Source of the DNA: Agarilytica sp033852165 | Lineage (GTDB): Bacteria; Pseudomonadota; Gammaproteobacteria; Pseudomonadales; Cellvibrionaceae | Reading direction: 5' to 3' | Assembly: GCA_033852165.1 (NCBI GenBank) | Contig: JAWSUZ010000089.1 | Span: forward strand, 38,795 to 102,794 | DNA: 64,000 nt | In this document: piece after piece, positions 25,623-34,093 of the stretch | Layout of the letters: each line of letters starts with the position of its first letter | How positions within the stretch are numbered: the first letter of the stretch is position 1 | The notes under the pieces: model-generated | What the model saw: only the letters and a program-made list of their open reading frames with translations | What the model was told of the DNA's origin: nothing | Database searches by the model: none | Translations under genes and position numbers: made by a program

Positions 25623-26156
25623 CGCGGGCTCTTTTCTGTATGGCCATGAACGGGGGAGGGAGTAGCTTTAATAGGCTAAGGCCAATTAAACCCCTTCGGG
25701 GTGCGCGGCTACGCCGCTTGCTCAAATGCTTTGCATTTGTCGAACCCTGCGAGGCTTCTCATTCCCTCCCTCAGCACATACAAAAAAGCCCGCTGTCGCG
25801 GGCTCTTTTTTGTATGGCTATGAACGGGGGAGGGATTAGCTTTAATGGACTAAGGTCAATTAAACCCCTTCGGGGTACGCGGCTACGCCGCTTGCTCAAA
25901 TGCTTTGCATTTGTCGAACCCGGGATTCTCGTTCCCTCCCTCAGCACATACAAAAAAGCCCGCTATCGCGGGCTCTTTTTGTATGGCCATGAACGGGGGA
26001 GGGATTAGCTTTAATGGACTAAGGTCAATTAAACCCCTCGGGGTACGCGGCTACGCCGCTTGCTCAAATGCTGTGCATTTGTCGAACCCTACTAGGCTTC
26101 TCATTCCCTCCCTCAGCACATACAAAAAAGCCCGCTATCGCGGGCTCTTTTTTGTA
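25623..26156. repeat. tandem ~172-bp repeats adjoining tRNA-Ser
   Basis: About three tandem units of 170-174 bp (landmark GCGGGCTC at 25624, 25798, 25968 and 26140). Each contains: a segment matching the last part of tRNA-Ser (on the minus strand ATCCCTCCC ... GGCCATAC); the tRNA terminator GAGCCCGCGATAGCGGGC; and three further hairpins, ACCCCTTCGGGGT, GCGGCTACGCCGC and CAAATGCTTTGCATTTG. The open frames here are repeat artefacts. The array lies immediately downstream of the tRNA-Ser gene, so it looks like serial duplication of the tRNA 3' end plus terminator with added hairpins. Confidence 0.85.
26124..26147 (-). terminator. intrinsic terminator of tRNA-Ser
   Basis: Read on the minus strand: GAGCCCGC, loop GATA, GCGGGC followed by TTTTTT, beginning about 10 bp after the tRNA-Ser CCA end. 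It has T-runs on both strands and could terminate transcription from either side. Further copies at about 25784-25805 and 25954-25975 lie within the repeat array. Confidence 0.85.
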
Positions 26157-26246
26157 TGGCGGTGAGGGAGGGATTCGAACCCTCGAACAGTTTAACCCGT
26201 TACACGCTTTCCAGGCGAGCTCCTTCAGCCACTCGGACACCTCACC
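26157..26246 (-). tRNA. tRNA-Ser(GGA)
   Basis: A 90-nt minus-strand cloverleaf with a long variable arm: acceptor GGTGAGG/CCTCACC, anticodon loop CTGGAAA (anticodon GGA, serine), variable arm GTGTAACGGGTTAAACTGTTCG, T-arm GAGGGTTCGAATCCCTC, discriminator G and an encoded CCA (26159-26157). The anticodon stem CTCGC/GCGTG has a U-U mismatch at the second pair, which E. coli tRNA-Ser(GGA) does not show (CACGC/GTGTG). Confidence 0.96.
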
Positions 26247-26261
26247 ATCTGAAGGCGGCAC

Positions 26262-26290
26262 ACTCTACACAAAGGGGGAAGCAAAGGCAA
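26262..26290 (-). promoter_or_regulatory. promoter of tRNA-Ser
   Basis: On the minus strand TTGCCT (26290-26285), 17 bp, TAGAGT (26267-26262), then a GC-rich discriminator GTGCCGCC and the tRNA 16 bp further on. Spacing and discriminator fit a stable-RNA promoter. Confidence 0.65.
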
Positions 26291-26329
26291 TGCTCCCGAA
26301 GGGTGCGTGGTTTTTTAGAATCAATGAAG

Positions 26330-27214
26330 CTAATCTTTGCTTATTTTGTCACCTGTTTGGAATCCGGAGCCTTCAATAACATTACCTTCTGAGTATGAGG
26401 CTTCAACTTCAGTGATTTTAATTTTACCTAGAATGGTGTATTTGATTTTAAGTATTGCTCCTGTTTCAGGATCTTTAATCACTTTTCTTTGGCGCTTTAC
26501 AACCATTACGTCGCCGACCTTTAGTCCGCCGTTATCGCCTTTATTCAATGTGAGTAAGTTGCCTTCTACATCGGCTACTTTTATATTTCCAGGCTGTCCG
26601 CCACTGGCTGAACTTTTACCTCCAGCGGTCAAGTCAGCTTTAGCCAGTTTTTTCACGACATCCTTAATGGCTTTACGCATTGAAGCACTTGCATGTTTTT
26701 CATTCCAGCTTTCACCACCACCAATGCCGAAGACTCTGACGCTAAGTGAGGATTTGTAGCCTTCTCCTATTTCTGCGAAAACGATACGGCCTGTTGTGGC
26801 GTTAACTATTCGTACATCTACTGCTGCATGGTAACCTTTCTTGCCTATGTTAACGCCGCGACCACCGCCGCCAGAACTACTTTGCCCGTATTCAGTAACT
26901 GCACCTGTGACGATATATTCAACGCCGATTATTTTACCGATTCTCGCTGCTGTAGCCGAGTCAATGCGGCCGCTTTCACCCAGGTTTTGCTCTTCCATAA
27001 CGGTGGTCAGGCGGTCTCGTTCGAAAATCTCGAAATCGGTTCCTTTCACTAACTGCGTTGTGAGTATGTCCGAAGCACCGCGCCCAATTCTCCAGTCTCC
27101 GTGCTGTGAGCGGTTTTCAAAATCCATCACTGCAACGCGAGGGCCTGCGAATAGGGATGCGGATGCGATAGATAGAACAACAGCGAGGGCCATTGAGGTG
27201 AAAATTTTGTGCAT
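26330..27214 (-). CDS. CsgG/curli-assembly family secreted protein
   Basis: A 294-residue exported protein: signal peptide 1-23 (ends SLFAGP), then PRVAVMDFENRSQHGDWRIGRGASDILTTQLVK, DFEIFERDRLTTVMEEQNLGESGRID and GKIIGVEYIVTGAVTEYG, the core of the CsgG family (PF03783). There is no lipobox cysteine, so unlike CsgG it is probably periplasmic or only peripherally associated. The C-terminal domain (about 205-294: VEGNLLTLNKGDNGGLKVGDVMVV) resembles a small barrel that follows CsgG domains in stand-alone proteins. No curli genes are near, so a curli-secretion role is not supported. Confidence 0.8.
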   Translation of the reverse strand: MHKIFTSMALAVVLSIASASLFAGPRVAVMDFENRSQHGDWRIGRGASDILTTQLVKGTDFEIFERDRLTTVMEEQNLGESGRIDSATAARIGKIIGVEYIVTGAVTEYGQSSSGGGGRGVNIGKKGYHAAVDVRIVNATTGRIVFAEIGEGYKSSLSVRVFGIGGGESWNEKHASASMRKAIKDVVKKLAKADLTAGGKSSASGGQPGNIKVADVEGNLLTLNKGDNGGLKVGDVMVVKRQRKVIKDPETGAILKIKYTILGKIKITEVEASYSEGNVIEGSGFQTGDKISKD

Positions 27215-27479
27215 GTGTAAGTCACTCCTAGTGGGTTACAGTGTTTTCGGAGTTAATACTAAAGCAAACGACCGAAAAATACAGTGGAAGGGCTAGATCG
27301 CTGATTTCAGGCTTTATTTTTATCGTAATACCGGTGATTGGCAGAAGTTTTTGGTTGATAAATATACTTGGTCGTCATCAATTCCAGTCTGAACGTATGA
27401 TAAAACCGGCCTTCGTTTTCATTTATATCGTTGTGATACGATACCGGCCGATATTGATATGGCCTATTGCGGAGGATTC

Positions 27480-27788
27480 ATGCGTTATTTAATCGTTAGT
27501 TTTTTGGTTGTGAGCATCACAGCTTGTCAGTGGGTAAAGTCCACGGATGCAGGACATCAGGTCTCGTTGGTGAAGCCAGCGCATATTCTGAATTGTGAAA
27601 AACTGGGTGCTACAACCTCTAAAGTAAAAGCCCGCGTGGGCCTCGTTAGGCGTAAAGAGCGAGAAGTTGTTGATGACCTTGTTATCTTGGCAAAGAATGA
27701 AGCGGCACAGATCGGTGGCGATACGATCATCGCAAAAGGTGGCCTAAATGAGGGGCAGCAGAGCTTCGATATCTATCGTTGTTTGTAA
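27480..27788 (+). CDS. DUF4156-like small lipoprotein
   Basis: A 102-residue lipoprotein: MRYLIVSFLVVSITACQW has a lipobox (SITAC, Cys16). The rest, HILNCEKLGATTSKVKAR, LAKNEAAQIGGDTIIAKGG and a C-terminal IYRC, matches the DUF4156 family of gammaproteobacterial lipoproteins of unknown function. The ATG at 27480 follows a perfect GGAGG; the frame opens further upstream but without a ribosome binding site. Two cysteines (in the mature domain) could form a disulfide. Confidence 0.78.
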   Translation: MRYLIVSFLVVSITACQWVKSTDAGHQVSLVKPAHILNCEKLGATTSKVKARVGLVRRKEREVVDDLVILAKNEAAQIGGDTIIAKGGLNEGQQSFDIYRCL

Positions 27789-27815
27789 GTCTTTGAAATC
27801 TCCTTATCGCGAGGT

Positions 27816-27844
27816 GTTGAATTAATTTGCATAGCCCCCACTTT
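27816..27844 (+). promoter_or_regulatory. possible heat-shock (sigma-32-type) promoter of htpG
   Basis: GTTGAA (27816-27821) and CCCCCACTTT (27835-27844) with about 13 bp between them resemble the sigma-32 consensus CTTGAAA ... CCCCATNT. They lie about 100 bp before htpG, a known heat-shock gene. The match is partial. Confidence 0.35.
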
Positions 27845-27941
27845 CTCGTTATCGCATCGATTCGCTGCCGAAGGGTTACGAGTCGATGATAAATCTATTA
27901 AATTTGAAAATTAACGTTTAGATAACGAGGAGCTTGCCATT

Positions 27942-29870
27942 ATGACAGCTGAGGCAACCAAAGAAACACGCGGTTTTGAAACAGAAGCGAAACAGCTTCT
28001 TCATTTGATGATCCACTCTCTGTATTCCAATAAAGAGATTTTCCTACGTGAATTGGTTTCAAACGCATCGGATGCTGCCGATAAGCTGCGCTTCGAAGCT
28101 CTAGACAAAGATGAACTCTACGAAAACGACCCAGAACTTAAGATTCGTATCGAGTTTGATAAAGAAGCCAAGACAGTAAGTATCAGTGATAACGGCATTG
28201 GTATGACGCGTGATGAGGTGATTACGAACCTAGGAACTATCGCCAAATCGGGTACAGCCCAGTTCCTTTCAAATCTATCTGGAGATCAACAAAAAGACTC
28301 CCAACTCATTGGTCAGTTTGGCGTCGGTTTTTACTCGTCGTTTATCGTTGCGGATAAAGTGGAAGTTTTTACCCGCCGTGCAGGGGCTCCAGCTTCTGAA
28401 GGCGTGCATTGGGAAAGCAAAGGCGAAGCTGAATACGCGATCGAAACTGTTGAGAAGGCAGATCGTGGTACAACCATCGTACTTCACCTCCAAAGTGGGC
28501 AAGAAGAGTTTGCAGACGGGTATCGTCTACGTTCTATCATCAAAAAATATTCTGACCATATTTCCTTACCTATCGTGATGACGAAAGAGGTTATGCCATC
28601 GGCTGATCCTGAAGGGAAAGAAGGCGAAGAGAAAGAAGTTGCTGCACCGGAAGATGAAACCGTCAACACGGCTACAGCCCTATGGACGCGTTCACGCTCA
28701 GAGATTTCAGACGACGAATACAAAGAGCTTTATAAGCATCTTTCGCACGACTTCTCTGATCCTATGAAATGGTCGCACAACCGCGTTGAAGGCAAGTTGG
28801 ATTACACTAGCTTGTTGTACATTCCATCGCGTGCTCCGTTCGATATGTATAACCGTGATTCTGCGCGAGGCCTTAAACTATACGTACAGCGTACCTTCAT
28901 CATGGATGATGCTGAGCAGTTTTTGCCATTGTATCTTCGTTTCGTAAAAGGCGTGGTCGATACTAACGATCTATCACTTAATGTTTCTCGTGAAATATTA
29001 CAAAAAGACCCCAACATCGACACCATGCGCTCGGCTATTACCAAGCGTGTATTGGATACCTTGAGTAAAGTTGCCAAGAAAGATCCTGAAGCTTACGCAG
29101 AATTCTGGACGCAGTTCGGAGAAGTTCTAAAAGAAGGTCCAGCGGAAGATTTTTCTAACAAAGAAAAAGTGGCTGGTTTGTTCCGATTTGCATCCACGCA
29201 TACGGATACCGATGTTCAAGATCAATCGCTTGCAGATTACATCTCTCGCTTAAAAGAAGGCCAAGACAAAATCTACTATGTTGTGGCTGATAGCTTTAAT
29301 ACTGCTAAGTCTAGCCCGCACTTAGAAGTATTCCGCAAAAAAGGTATTGAAGTGTTGATTTTGTCCGATCGTGTTGATGATTGGATGATGGGACATTTAA
29401 CCGAATTTGACGGCAAGTCTTTCCAAGATGTCGGTAAAGGCGCTCTTGATTTCGGCGATTTAGACTCTGAAGAAGAGAAAAAAGAGCAAGAAAAAGTTGA
29501 AGAAGAATTTAAAGACTTTGCAGCGCGCGTTAAAGAAGTGCTAAAAGACCGCGTTGAGAATGTTCGGGTTACCAATCGATTAACGGATTCTCCTGCGTGC
29601 TTGGTTGTTGGAGAGCACGACATGGGCGCGCAAATGCGTCGTCTTATGGAGCAGGCAGGGCAAAACCTTCCTGAGTCAAAACCAACGATTGAAATCAACC
29701 CAGAACATCCATTGCTGAAAAAAATGGATAAAGAGTCTGATGAAGATCGTTTCAGCGACTTGGCTTATGTTATATACGATCAAGCGAATCTAGCTGAAGG
29801 TGGCACTTTAGATGATCCAGCTGCTTACGTTCGTCGATTAAATAAATTACTACTAGAAATCAACGCTTAA
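27942..29870 (+). CDS. htpG: molecular chaperone HtpG (Hsp90)
   Basis: Bacterial Hsp90, an ATP-dependent homodimeric chaperone. The GHKL ATPase domain is visible as ETEAKQLLHLMIHSLYSNKEIFLRELVSNASDA, ISDNGIGMTRDEV and GQFGVGFYSSFIVAD; the middle domain as LYVQRTFIMDDAEQFLPLYLRFVKGVVDTNDLSLNVSREILQ in segments; and the C-terminal dimerisation domain ends at residue 642. The length and motifs match E. coli HtpG (624). Base use is more balanced (more C-ending codons) than in neighbours, as expected for a highly expressed gene. It starts at an ATG after GAGGAGC. Confidence 0.97.
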   Translation: MTAEATKETRGFETEAKQLLHLMIHSLYSNKEIFLRELVSNASDAADKLRFEALDKDELYENDPELKIRIEFDKEAKTVSISDNGIGMTRDEVITNLGTIAKSGTAQFLSNLSGDQQKDSQLIGQFGVGFYSSFIVADKVEVFTRRAGAPASEGVHWESKGEAEYAIETVEKADRGTTIVLHLQSGQEEFADGYRLRSIIKKYSDHISLPIVMTKEVMPSADPEGKEGEEKEVAAPEDETVNTATALWTRSRSEISDDEYKELYKHLSHDFSDPMKWSHNRVEGKLDYTSLLYIPSRAPFDMYNRDSARGLKLYVQRTFIMDDAEQFLPLYLRFVKGVVDTNDLSLNVSREILQKDPNIDTMRSAITKRVLDTLSKVAKKDPEAYAEFWTQFGEVLKEGPAEDFSNKEKVAGLFRFASTHTDTDVQDQSLADYISRLKEGQDKIYYVVADSFNTAKSSPHLEVFRKKGIEVLILSDRVDDWMMGHLTEFDGKSFQDVGKGALDFGDLDSEEEKKEQEKVEEEFKDFAARVKEVLKDRVENVRVTNRLTDSPACLVVGEHDMGAQMRRLMEQAGQNLPESKPTIEINPEHPLLKKMDKESDEDRFSDLAYVIYDQANLAEGGTLDDPAAYVRRLNKLLLEINA

Positions 29871-30119
29871 TCAGCGTTGCCCCGTTTCTTTCTTTGAGGC
29901 TATTTACGAGCTCGATGGTTCGGACTGTTTAGTCTGAGCTTCTTGGTTCGAGTCTCTTAGAGAGAAACGACTCACGTTCTCAATATTCCTGCCTTCTCTC
30001 TGTACATTAATCTTTATGAAACGTAAGCTCCGTGGACGTTAAACGTAGAAGGTTTAATCACGGATGTTCACGGCAGCATAGATTGCAGCTATATTCATAA
30101 CAAAAAAGAGAAAACCCAT

Positions 30120-31139
30120 ATGACCGATTTACTGACCATTACAGTCTTAGGAGGCGGTAGTTTCGGTACGGCTATTTCCAATATTATTGCCGCCAATGGT
30201 CATCAAACCTATTTGTGGATGCGCGACGGTGAGCGGGCAAAAAAATGTCAGCAAGAGCGGGAAAACCCTGAATATTTGCCAGGCTACATTCTCAACGAGA
30301 ACTTGAATGTCACCAGTGAATTGGCTTCATGTGTTGAAAAAAGTGATCTCGTTGTTATTTCTGTGCCTAGCCACTCTTTTCGACAGGTTACGCAACTAGC
30401 GGCCCCGCATGTTAAGCCTGGCGCTATTGTTGTAAGCACGACCAAAGGCATTGAGGCGGATACTTTTTGCCTAATGAGCCAAATTCTCGATCAAGAACTC
30501 ACGGATACGCGCAATGCTGTTTTGAGCGGACCCAATTTTGCGAAAGAAATTATAGATAACCAATACACCGGTTCTGTTGTTGCAAGTGATGACGCTGAGG
30601 TTTGTGAATGTGTTCGACAGGTTTTTTCATCCGACACCTTTCGTATTTATAACAATCCAGATCGCTTTGGTGTAGAGCTAGGAGGAACGCTCAAAAATAT
30701 TTATGCCATCGTGACGGGAATGGCTGCGGGAATGGGTTGCGGCCAAAACACTATTGCCATGTTGTTGACGCGTGGTTTGGCTGAAATGGGGCGCTTTGCC
30801 AGAGAATCTGGCGCCAAACCCATGACCTTTTTAGGTTTGGCTGGTGTGGGCGATTTATTTTTGACCTGCACCTCTAATCTCAGTCGAAATTATCGTGTAG
30901 GCTATGCCATCGGTAAAGGTCAAAGCTTAGAGGATGCTCTGAAAGAAATTGGCCAAGTTGCGGAGGGGGTGAATACCCTCAAACTCGTGAAAGAAAAGGC
31001 TGATGAAATGAATGTGTATATGCCACTGGTTCAGGGGCTGCATGCCGTTTTATTTGAGGGCCAAGACATTATCACCGTGGTACAGGGTTTAATGACCGGG
31101 GAAATGGCAAGTGACGTAGATCTACAAGGGGGTGTGTGA
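30120..31139 (+). CDS. gpsA: glycerol-3-phosphate dehydrogenase [NAD(P)+]
   Basis: Makes sn-glycerol-3-phosphate from dihydroxyacetone phosphate for phospholipid synthesis. Seen: the dinucleotide-binding GGGSFGTA at residues 11-18, STTKGIE near 106-112, VLSGPNFAKEI near 138-148, the catalytic lysine in ELGGTLKNIYAI and the closing LFLTCTSNLSRN. The length of 339 matches E. coli GpsA. Its stop overlaps the ATG of the next gene (TGATG), so the DUF4389 gene is translationally coupled. Confidence 0.96.
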   Translation: MTDLLTITVLGGGSFGTAISNIIAANGHQTYLWMRDGERAKKCQQERENPEYLPGYILNENLNVTSELASCVEKSDLVVISVPSHSFRQVTQLAAPHVKPGAIVVSTTKGIEADTFCLMSQILDQELTDTRNAVLSGPNFAKEIIDNQYTGSVVASDDAEVCECVRQVFSSDTFRIYNNPDRFGVELGGTLKNIYAIVTGMAAGMGCGQNTIAMLLTRGLAEMGRFARESGAKPMTFLGLAGVGDLFLTCTSNLSRNYRVGYAIGKGQSLEDALKEIGQVAEGVNTLKLVKEKADEMNVYMPLVQGLHAVLFEGQDIITVVQGLMTGEMASDVDLQGGV

Positions 31140-31465
31140 TGGATAAGCAGTTAAAAGCGAATATTACATCAAGTGAACTTTGGTTAAGACTGATTTACAT
31201 GGTGTTTTTTGGCGTGTGTTTACAGCTTGTACGGATAATGATGTGGGCAATTGTGGTATTACAATTTTGCCTGGTCTTAATTACTGGGGGCGACAACGAG
31301 TACTTACGTAACTTTGGGTTGACTCTCTCTCAATATGTTTTTCAGGTGTTTAAATTCCTCACCTATAACACAGAAGAAAAACCCTTCCCTTTTTCCGATT
31401 GGCCGACAGTAGAGGAGGCTCCACAGGAAGATGAAGAGGATATCGTCTCTGAGCCTGAGGCGTAG
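31139..31465 (+). CDS. DUF4389 family membrane protein
   Basis: A 108-residue protein with two transmembrane helices forming one hydrophobic hairpin (SELWLRLIYMVFFGVCLQLVRIMMW, then IVVLQFCLVLITGG) and a following amphipathic YLRNFGLTLSQYVFQVFKFLTYNTEE, the pattern of DUF4389. The tail is acidic (EEAPQEDEEDIV). The function is unknown. It starts at an ATG overlapping the gpsA stop and is followed 45 bp later by sixA; the gpsA-DUF4389-sixA order is seen in related bacteria. Confidence 0.82.
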   Translation: MDKQLKANITSSELWLRLIYMVFFGVCLQLVRIMMWAIVVLQFCLVLITGGDNEYLRNFGLTLSQYVFQVFKFLTYNTEEKPFPFSDWPTVEEAPQEDEEDIVSEPEA

Positions 31466-31509
31466 TAGTTTAGGTCTGAGTGAGACAATATTTGACGACG
31501 AGGAAAACT

Positions 31510-31980
31510 ATGGAATTGTTTGTATTACGTCATGGGCATGCAGAATCACATGCATCGCGAGACCAGCTCAGAGCACTGACAGCAGGTGGTAAGCAGCAAG
31601 TAGAATCAACAATTCGAGCCAATAAAAAACAGCTGGTTAGTGTGCAAAGTTTATTGGTGAGTCCCTACCTAAGAGCGCAGCAAACGGCAAAGATTGCTGC
31701 GGATGAATTAGATGGTCTTCCTTTCCGAAATAGCGAGTTACTGGTTCCGGGGGCATATCCTTCTCTGCTGATTCAGCACCTCCATGAACTATATCACCAA
31801 GAATCGCTTAGTTCCTTGTTACTGGTGAGCCATCAACCTTTAGTGAGTGTTTTAATTGGGGACCTATGTGGTACCGATCCAATCCATTGTTCGATGTCAA
31901 CGGCATCGCTAGCGGCTATTGATTTTGATGTCATGGCTAGTGGTTGTTGTAAGTTGCGCTGGATTCGGCATGTTGGGTAA
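31510..31980 (+). CDS. sixA: phosphohistidine phosphatase SixA
   Basis: A histidine-phosphatase-superfamily enzyme that dephosphorylates phosphohistidine in HPt domains and the nitrogen PTS. The catalytic RHGHAES motif holds His8; TAGGKQQVE, LLVSPYLRAQQTA (Arg in the second motif) and LLVSHQPLVSVLIGDL (second catalytic His) follow in order. The ATG at 31510, after GAGGA, gives 156 residues, close to E. coli SixA (161); the frame opens at 31480 without a ribosome binding site. It is in the same run as gpsA. Confidence 0.9.
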   Translation: MELFVLRHGHAESHASRDQLRALTAGGKQQVESTIRANKKQLVSVQSLLVSPYLRAQQTAKIAADELDGLPFRNSELLVPGAYPSLLIQHLHELYHQESLSSLLLVSHQPLVSVLIGDLCGTDPIHCSMSTASLAAIDFDVMASGCCKLRWIRHVG

Positions 31981-32017
31981 GAAAATAATAATGAGATTAC
32001 GAGGATGATACTGCGCT

Positions 32018-32863
32018 ATGCATGAATGGAAATTTGAATTTGACGGCGCGACTTATTGCGGTAAACGATGGGGCGAGGAAGGCGCTCTACCGGTAATTGC
32101 CCTGCATGGCTGGCTGGATAATTGTGCGAGCTTTGATTTTTTAGCCCCGCATTTAAAAAATGTGGATCTTATCGCCTTAGATCTAGCGGGGCAGGGTAAG
32201 AGCGATCACAGGAAGCACGGCGGCGCTTATAATATCTGGCTGGATATTATGGAGGTTATTGCCGTCGCGAATGAGCTTGGTTGGAAGACGTTTGCTTTAC
32301 TTGGTCATTCTCGTGGGGCGATGATATCGACCCTTATTGCCGGAACCTTTCCTGACCGAGTCTCCCATTTAGCTGTTATTGAAGCATTCGCTCCAATGGT
32401 CGTTGAACCGAAAGAAGCCCCGCAACAGTTAGCGAATGCAGTACAAAACTTACTGGATATGCAAGGTAAAGAGCGAAGCTTATTCCCAACGTTTGATGAC
32501 GCAGTGAAAGCTCGAGAGAAGGGTTTTTTGAAACTCTGCAATGCGGATGCTTTAGCGCTGGCTAAACGCGGTGTTCTAGAGAAAAAAGGCAAGTTTTTTT
32601 GGAATAACGACATCAAACTGAATGCTCCGTCTGAAGTTAAATTTACACGAGATCAAACACAGGCCTTTATCGACCGTATTCAGCCGGAAGTGGTGATCGT
32701 TTTAGGCGAACAAGGTTTTGCAAATGAATTTCCAGAAATGAAAGATTTCATTGAAACTAGTGATAATGCTCAGGTTTCATACTTGCCGGGTGGTCATCAC
32801 CTGCATATGTCCGAACAATGTGAACAGGTCGCGGAAGTTTTGAATAAGTATTTCTCGCCATAA
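32018..32863 (+). CDS. alpha/beta hydrolase
   Basis: An alpha/beta-fold serine hydrolase of 281 residues. Nucleophile elbow GHSRGA (about 103-108), oxyanion-loop HGWLDNCASFDFLAP near 29-43 and a C-terminal catalytic-His region PGGHHLHMSEQ. The signature WLDNCASF is shared with the lipase/serine-hydrolase group that includes human SERHL-like proteins and many gammaproteobacterial enzymes of unknown substrate. It has no signal peptide, so it is cytoplasmic. It follows sixA by 37 bp and may be co-transcribed. Confidence 0.82.
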   Translation: MHEWKFEFDGATYCGKRWGEEGALPVIALHGWLDNCASFDFLAPHLKNVDLIALDLAGQGKSDHRKHGGAYNIWLDIMEVIAVANELGWKTFALLGHSRGAMISTLIAGTFPDRVSHLAVIEAFAPMVVEPKEAPQQLANAVQNLLDMQGKERSLFPTFDDAVKAREKGFLKLCNADALALAKRGVLEKKGKFFWNNDIKLNAPSEVKFTRDQTQAFIDRIQPEVVIVLGEQGFANEFPEMKDFIETSDNAQVSYLPGGHHLHMSEQCEQVAEVLNKYFSP

Positions 32864-32883
32864 GCGCTCAGCCCCCATTTTTT

Positions 32884-32966
32884 ATGGCGTTTTCTAGACT
32901 AAACGCCATCATTTCCCGTACCCCGTAGCCCGTACCCCGTACCCCGTACCCCGTACCCCGTATCCC
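32884..32966. repeat. hairpin plus short tandem repeat of ACCCCGT
   Basis: Just after the hydrolase gene, ATGGCGTTT (32884-32892) and AAACGCCAT (32901-32909) form a perfect 9-bp stem. From about 32914 to 32966 the 7-mer ACCCCGT is repeated in tandem (CCCGTACCCCGTAGCCCGTA, then four uninterrupted units). The rest of the 394-bp gap up to 33257 contains no further structure or gene that I recognise. Confidence 0.75.
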
Positions 32967-33257
32967 ACCATATTTTCGAGTAGTTCAAAATGTGAACTAG
33001 TTCTTGAGGTTTTTGTGTTTTCAGATGTTTCATATACGTGGCTAGGGTGATTCATGCTTATTTTGCCGGGCCATAACACTTGAATTTGAGGGAAATGGAA
33101 CCCTGTTGCTGAGGCTTATTTTGTCTGTCCTAGAGCTTAGGATCTGTTTGGTAAGCCATATCAAATGAAGTGTGATTTTTGTTTTGTGTATGGATGGTTT
33201 GGGAGGTTTATTCAAAATCATCTGTGTTGTAATAATCAAACGTTATGTGTGAAAATT

Positions 33258-33644
33258 ATGGAAATGCCAACAGCAGGAATATTAGTTCAAGATAAATTGG
33301 ATGAGACTGCTAAGGAAAAAGTACTCGCGTTTATCCATTCAATTTCTACCGAAGTTGGCGCTAAAAGCTTTCGAGTCAATGGATGTCTACTCGGGTATGA
33401 ACTTGGACCGGGTTACCCAGAAGAAATGGAAGAATATTCAGGAAGTAGTACGTTTATCGGTTGGACACCAAAGGACATCATTGGATTGCGGGTTGTCAGT
33501 AATGACGATAAAGATCACGCAGTGCTGGATGAAGTAACAGCGGGGATTGCTGATGCCGTAAATGGAATTATCACCTTTTGCCATACTCTAAAAAAGCATA
33601 TTGCCGTTAAAGAAGCGGTTGGTCAGACAGCTATCGCTTGTTAA
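33258..33644 (+). CDS. hypothetical protein, possible small soluble domain
   Basis: Unrecognised. From the ATG at 33258 the product is 128 residues: MEMPTAGILVQDKLDETAKE, a helix-strand pattern, then FIGWTPKDIIGLRVVSNDDKDHAVLDEV and a helical C-terminus. It has no signal peptide or membrane segment, and the residue composition is normal. The start is uncertain: the frame opens at 33165, the ribosome binding site at 33258 is weak, and a second ATG follows at 33264. It stands alone between two gene-free stretches. Confidence 0.55.
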   Translation: MEMPTAGILVQDKLDETAKEKVLAFIHSISTEVGAKSFRVNGCLLGYELGPGYPEEMEEYSGSSTFIGWTPKDIIGLRVVSNDDKDHAVLDEVTAGIADAVNGIITFCHTLKKHIAVKEAVGQTAIAC

Positions 33645-34093
33645 ATTCTCCAGCGTAAAAAGTGTTACTACCATGACGGAAGGAGAGGGTTCTCTTTGGG
33701 CAAATACAGTCTGCCGTATTTAATCCGAGGGTGGGGGCGATACCTTAATTTACGCGGGTAGAATTCGAGTTTGTATCCAATTCATTTCAGCTATCTCTGC
33801 TCGACTGTTTCTATATTGATATAAACCGGAGATTAAAATCCCAATTTTTCGTTCTGTGAACGTTGTGCTAAATAGCCCGGACAGTTCGGGAGTGGTTTTG
33901 TCTCCGTTCTTGGTTGTATAGTTTTTATTTCGATCGATGAGGGTATCTCTGGAAAATCGAAAGGTAATATGGTTTTAATGTGGATGACAGAACCAATCCC
34001 ACCGGTTATTTTAGTCAATCTAGCGGCTATCAAGCTGAATAGAGCGTGTACGGATTGTTTTCAATCCGCATAAAAATTGGCAATGATTGATGG
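33645..34093. other. intergenic region with a doubtful 66-codon minus-strand frame
   Basis: About 450 bp without a convincing gene. A minus-strand frame at 33833-34033 (66 codons) has no ribosome binding site and no recognisable motif; its Pro/Ile/Thr-rich composition is not typical of the neighbours. No RNA gene or terminator was seen. Confidence 0.4.

Noticed and set aside
25616..26379. Several 60-130 codon frames across the repeat array, with internally repeated protein sequence
   Set aside because: They arise from translating the 172-bp tandem repeats and the tRNA-Ser gene; no ribosome binding sites and the repeated peptides simply mirror the DNA repeat.
33833..34033. 66-codon minus-strand frame between the hypothetical gene and folE
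   Set aside because: No ribosome binding site, promoter or recognisable motif; could be a relic but cannot be supported.
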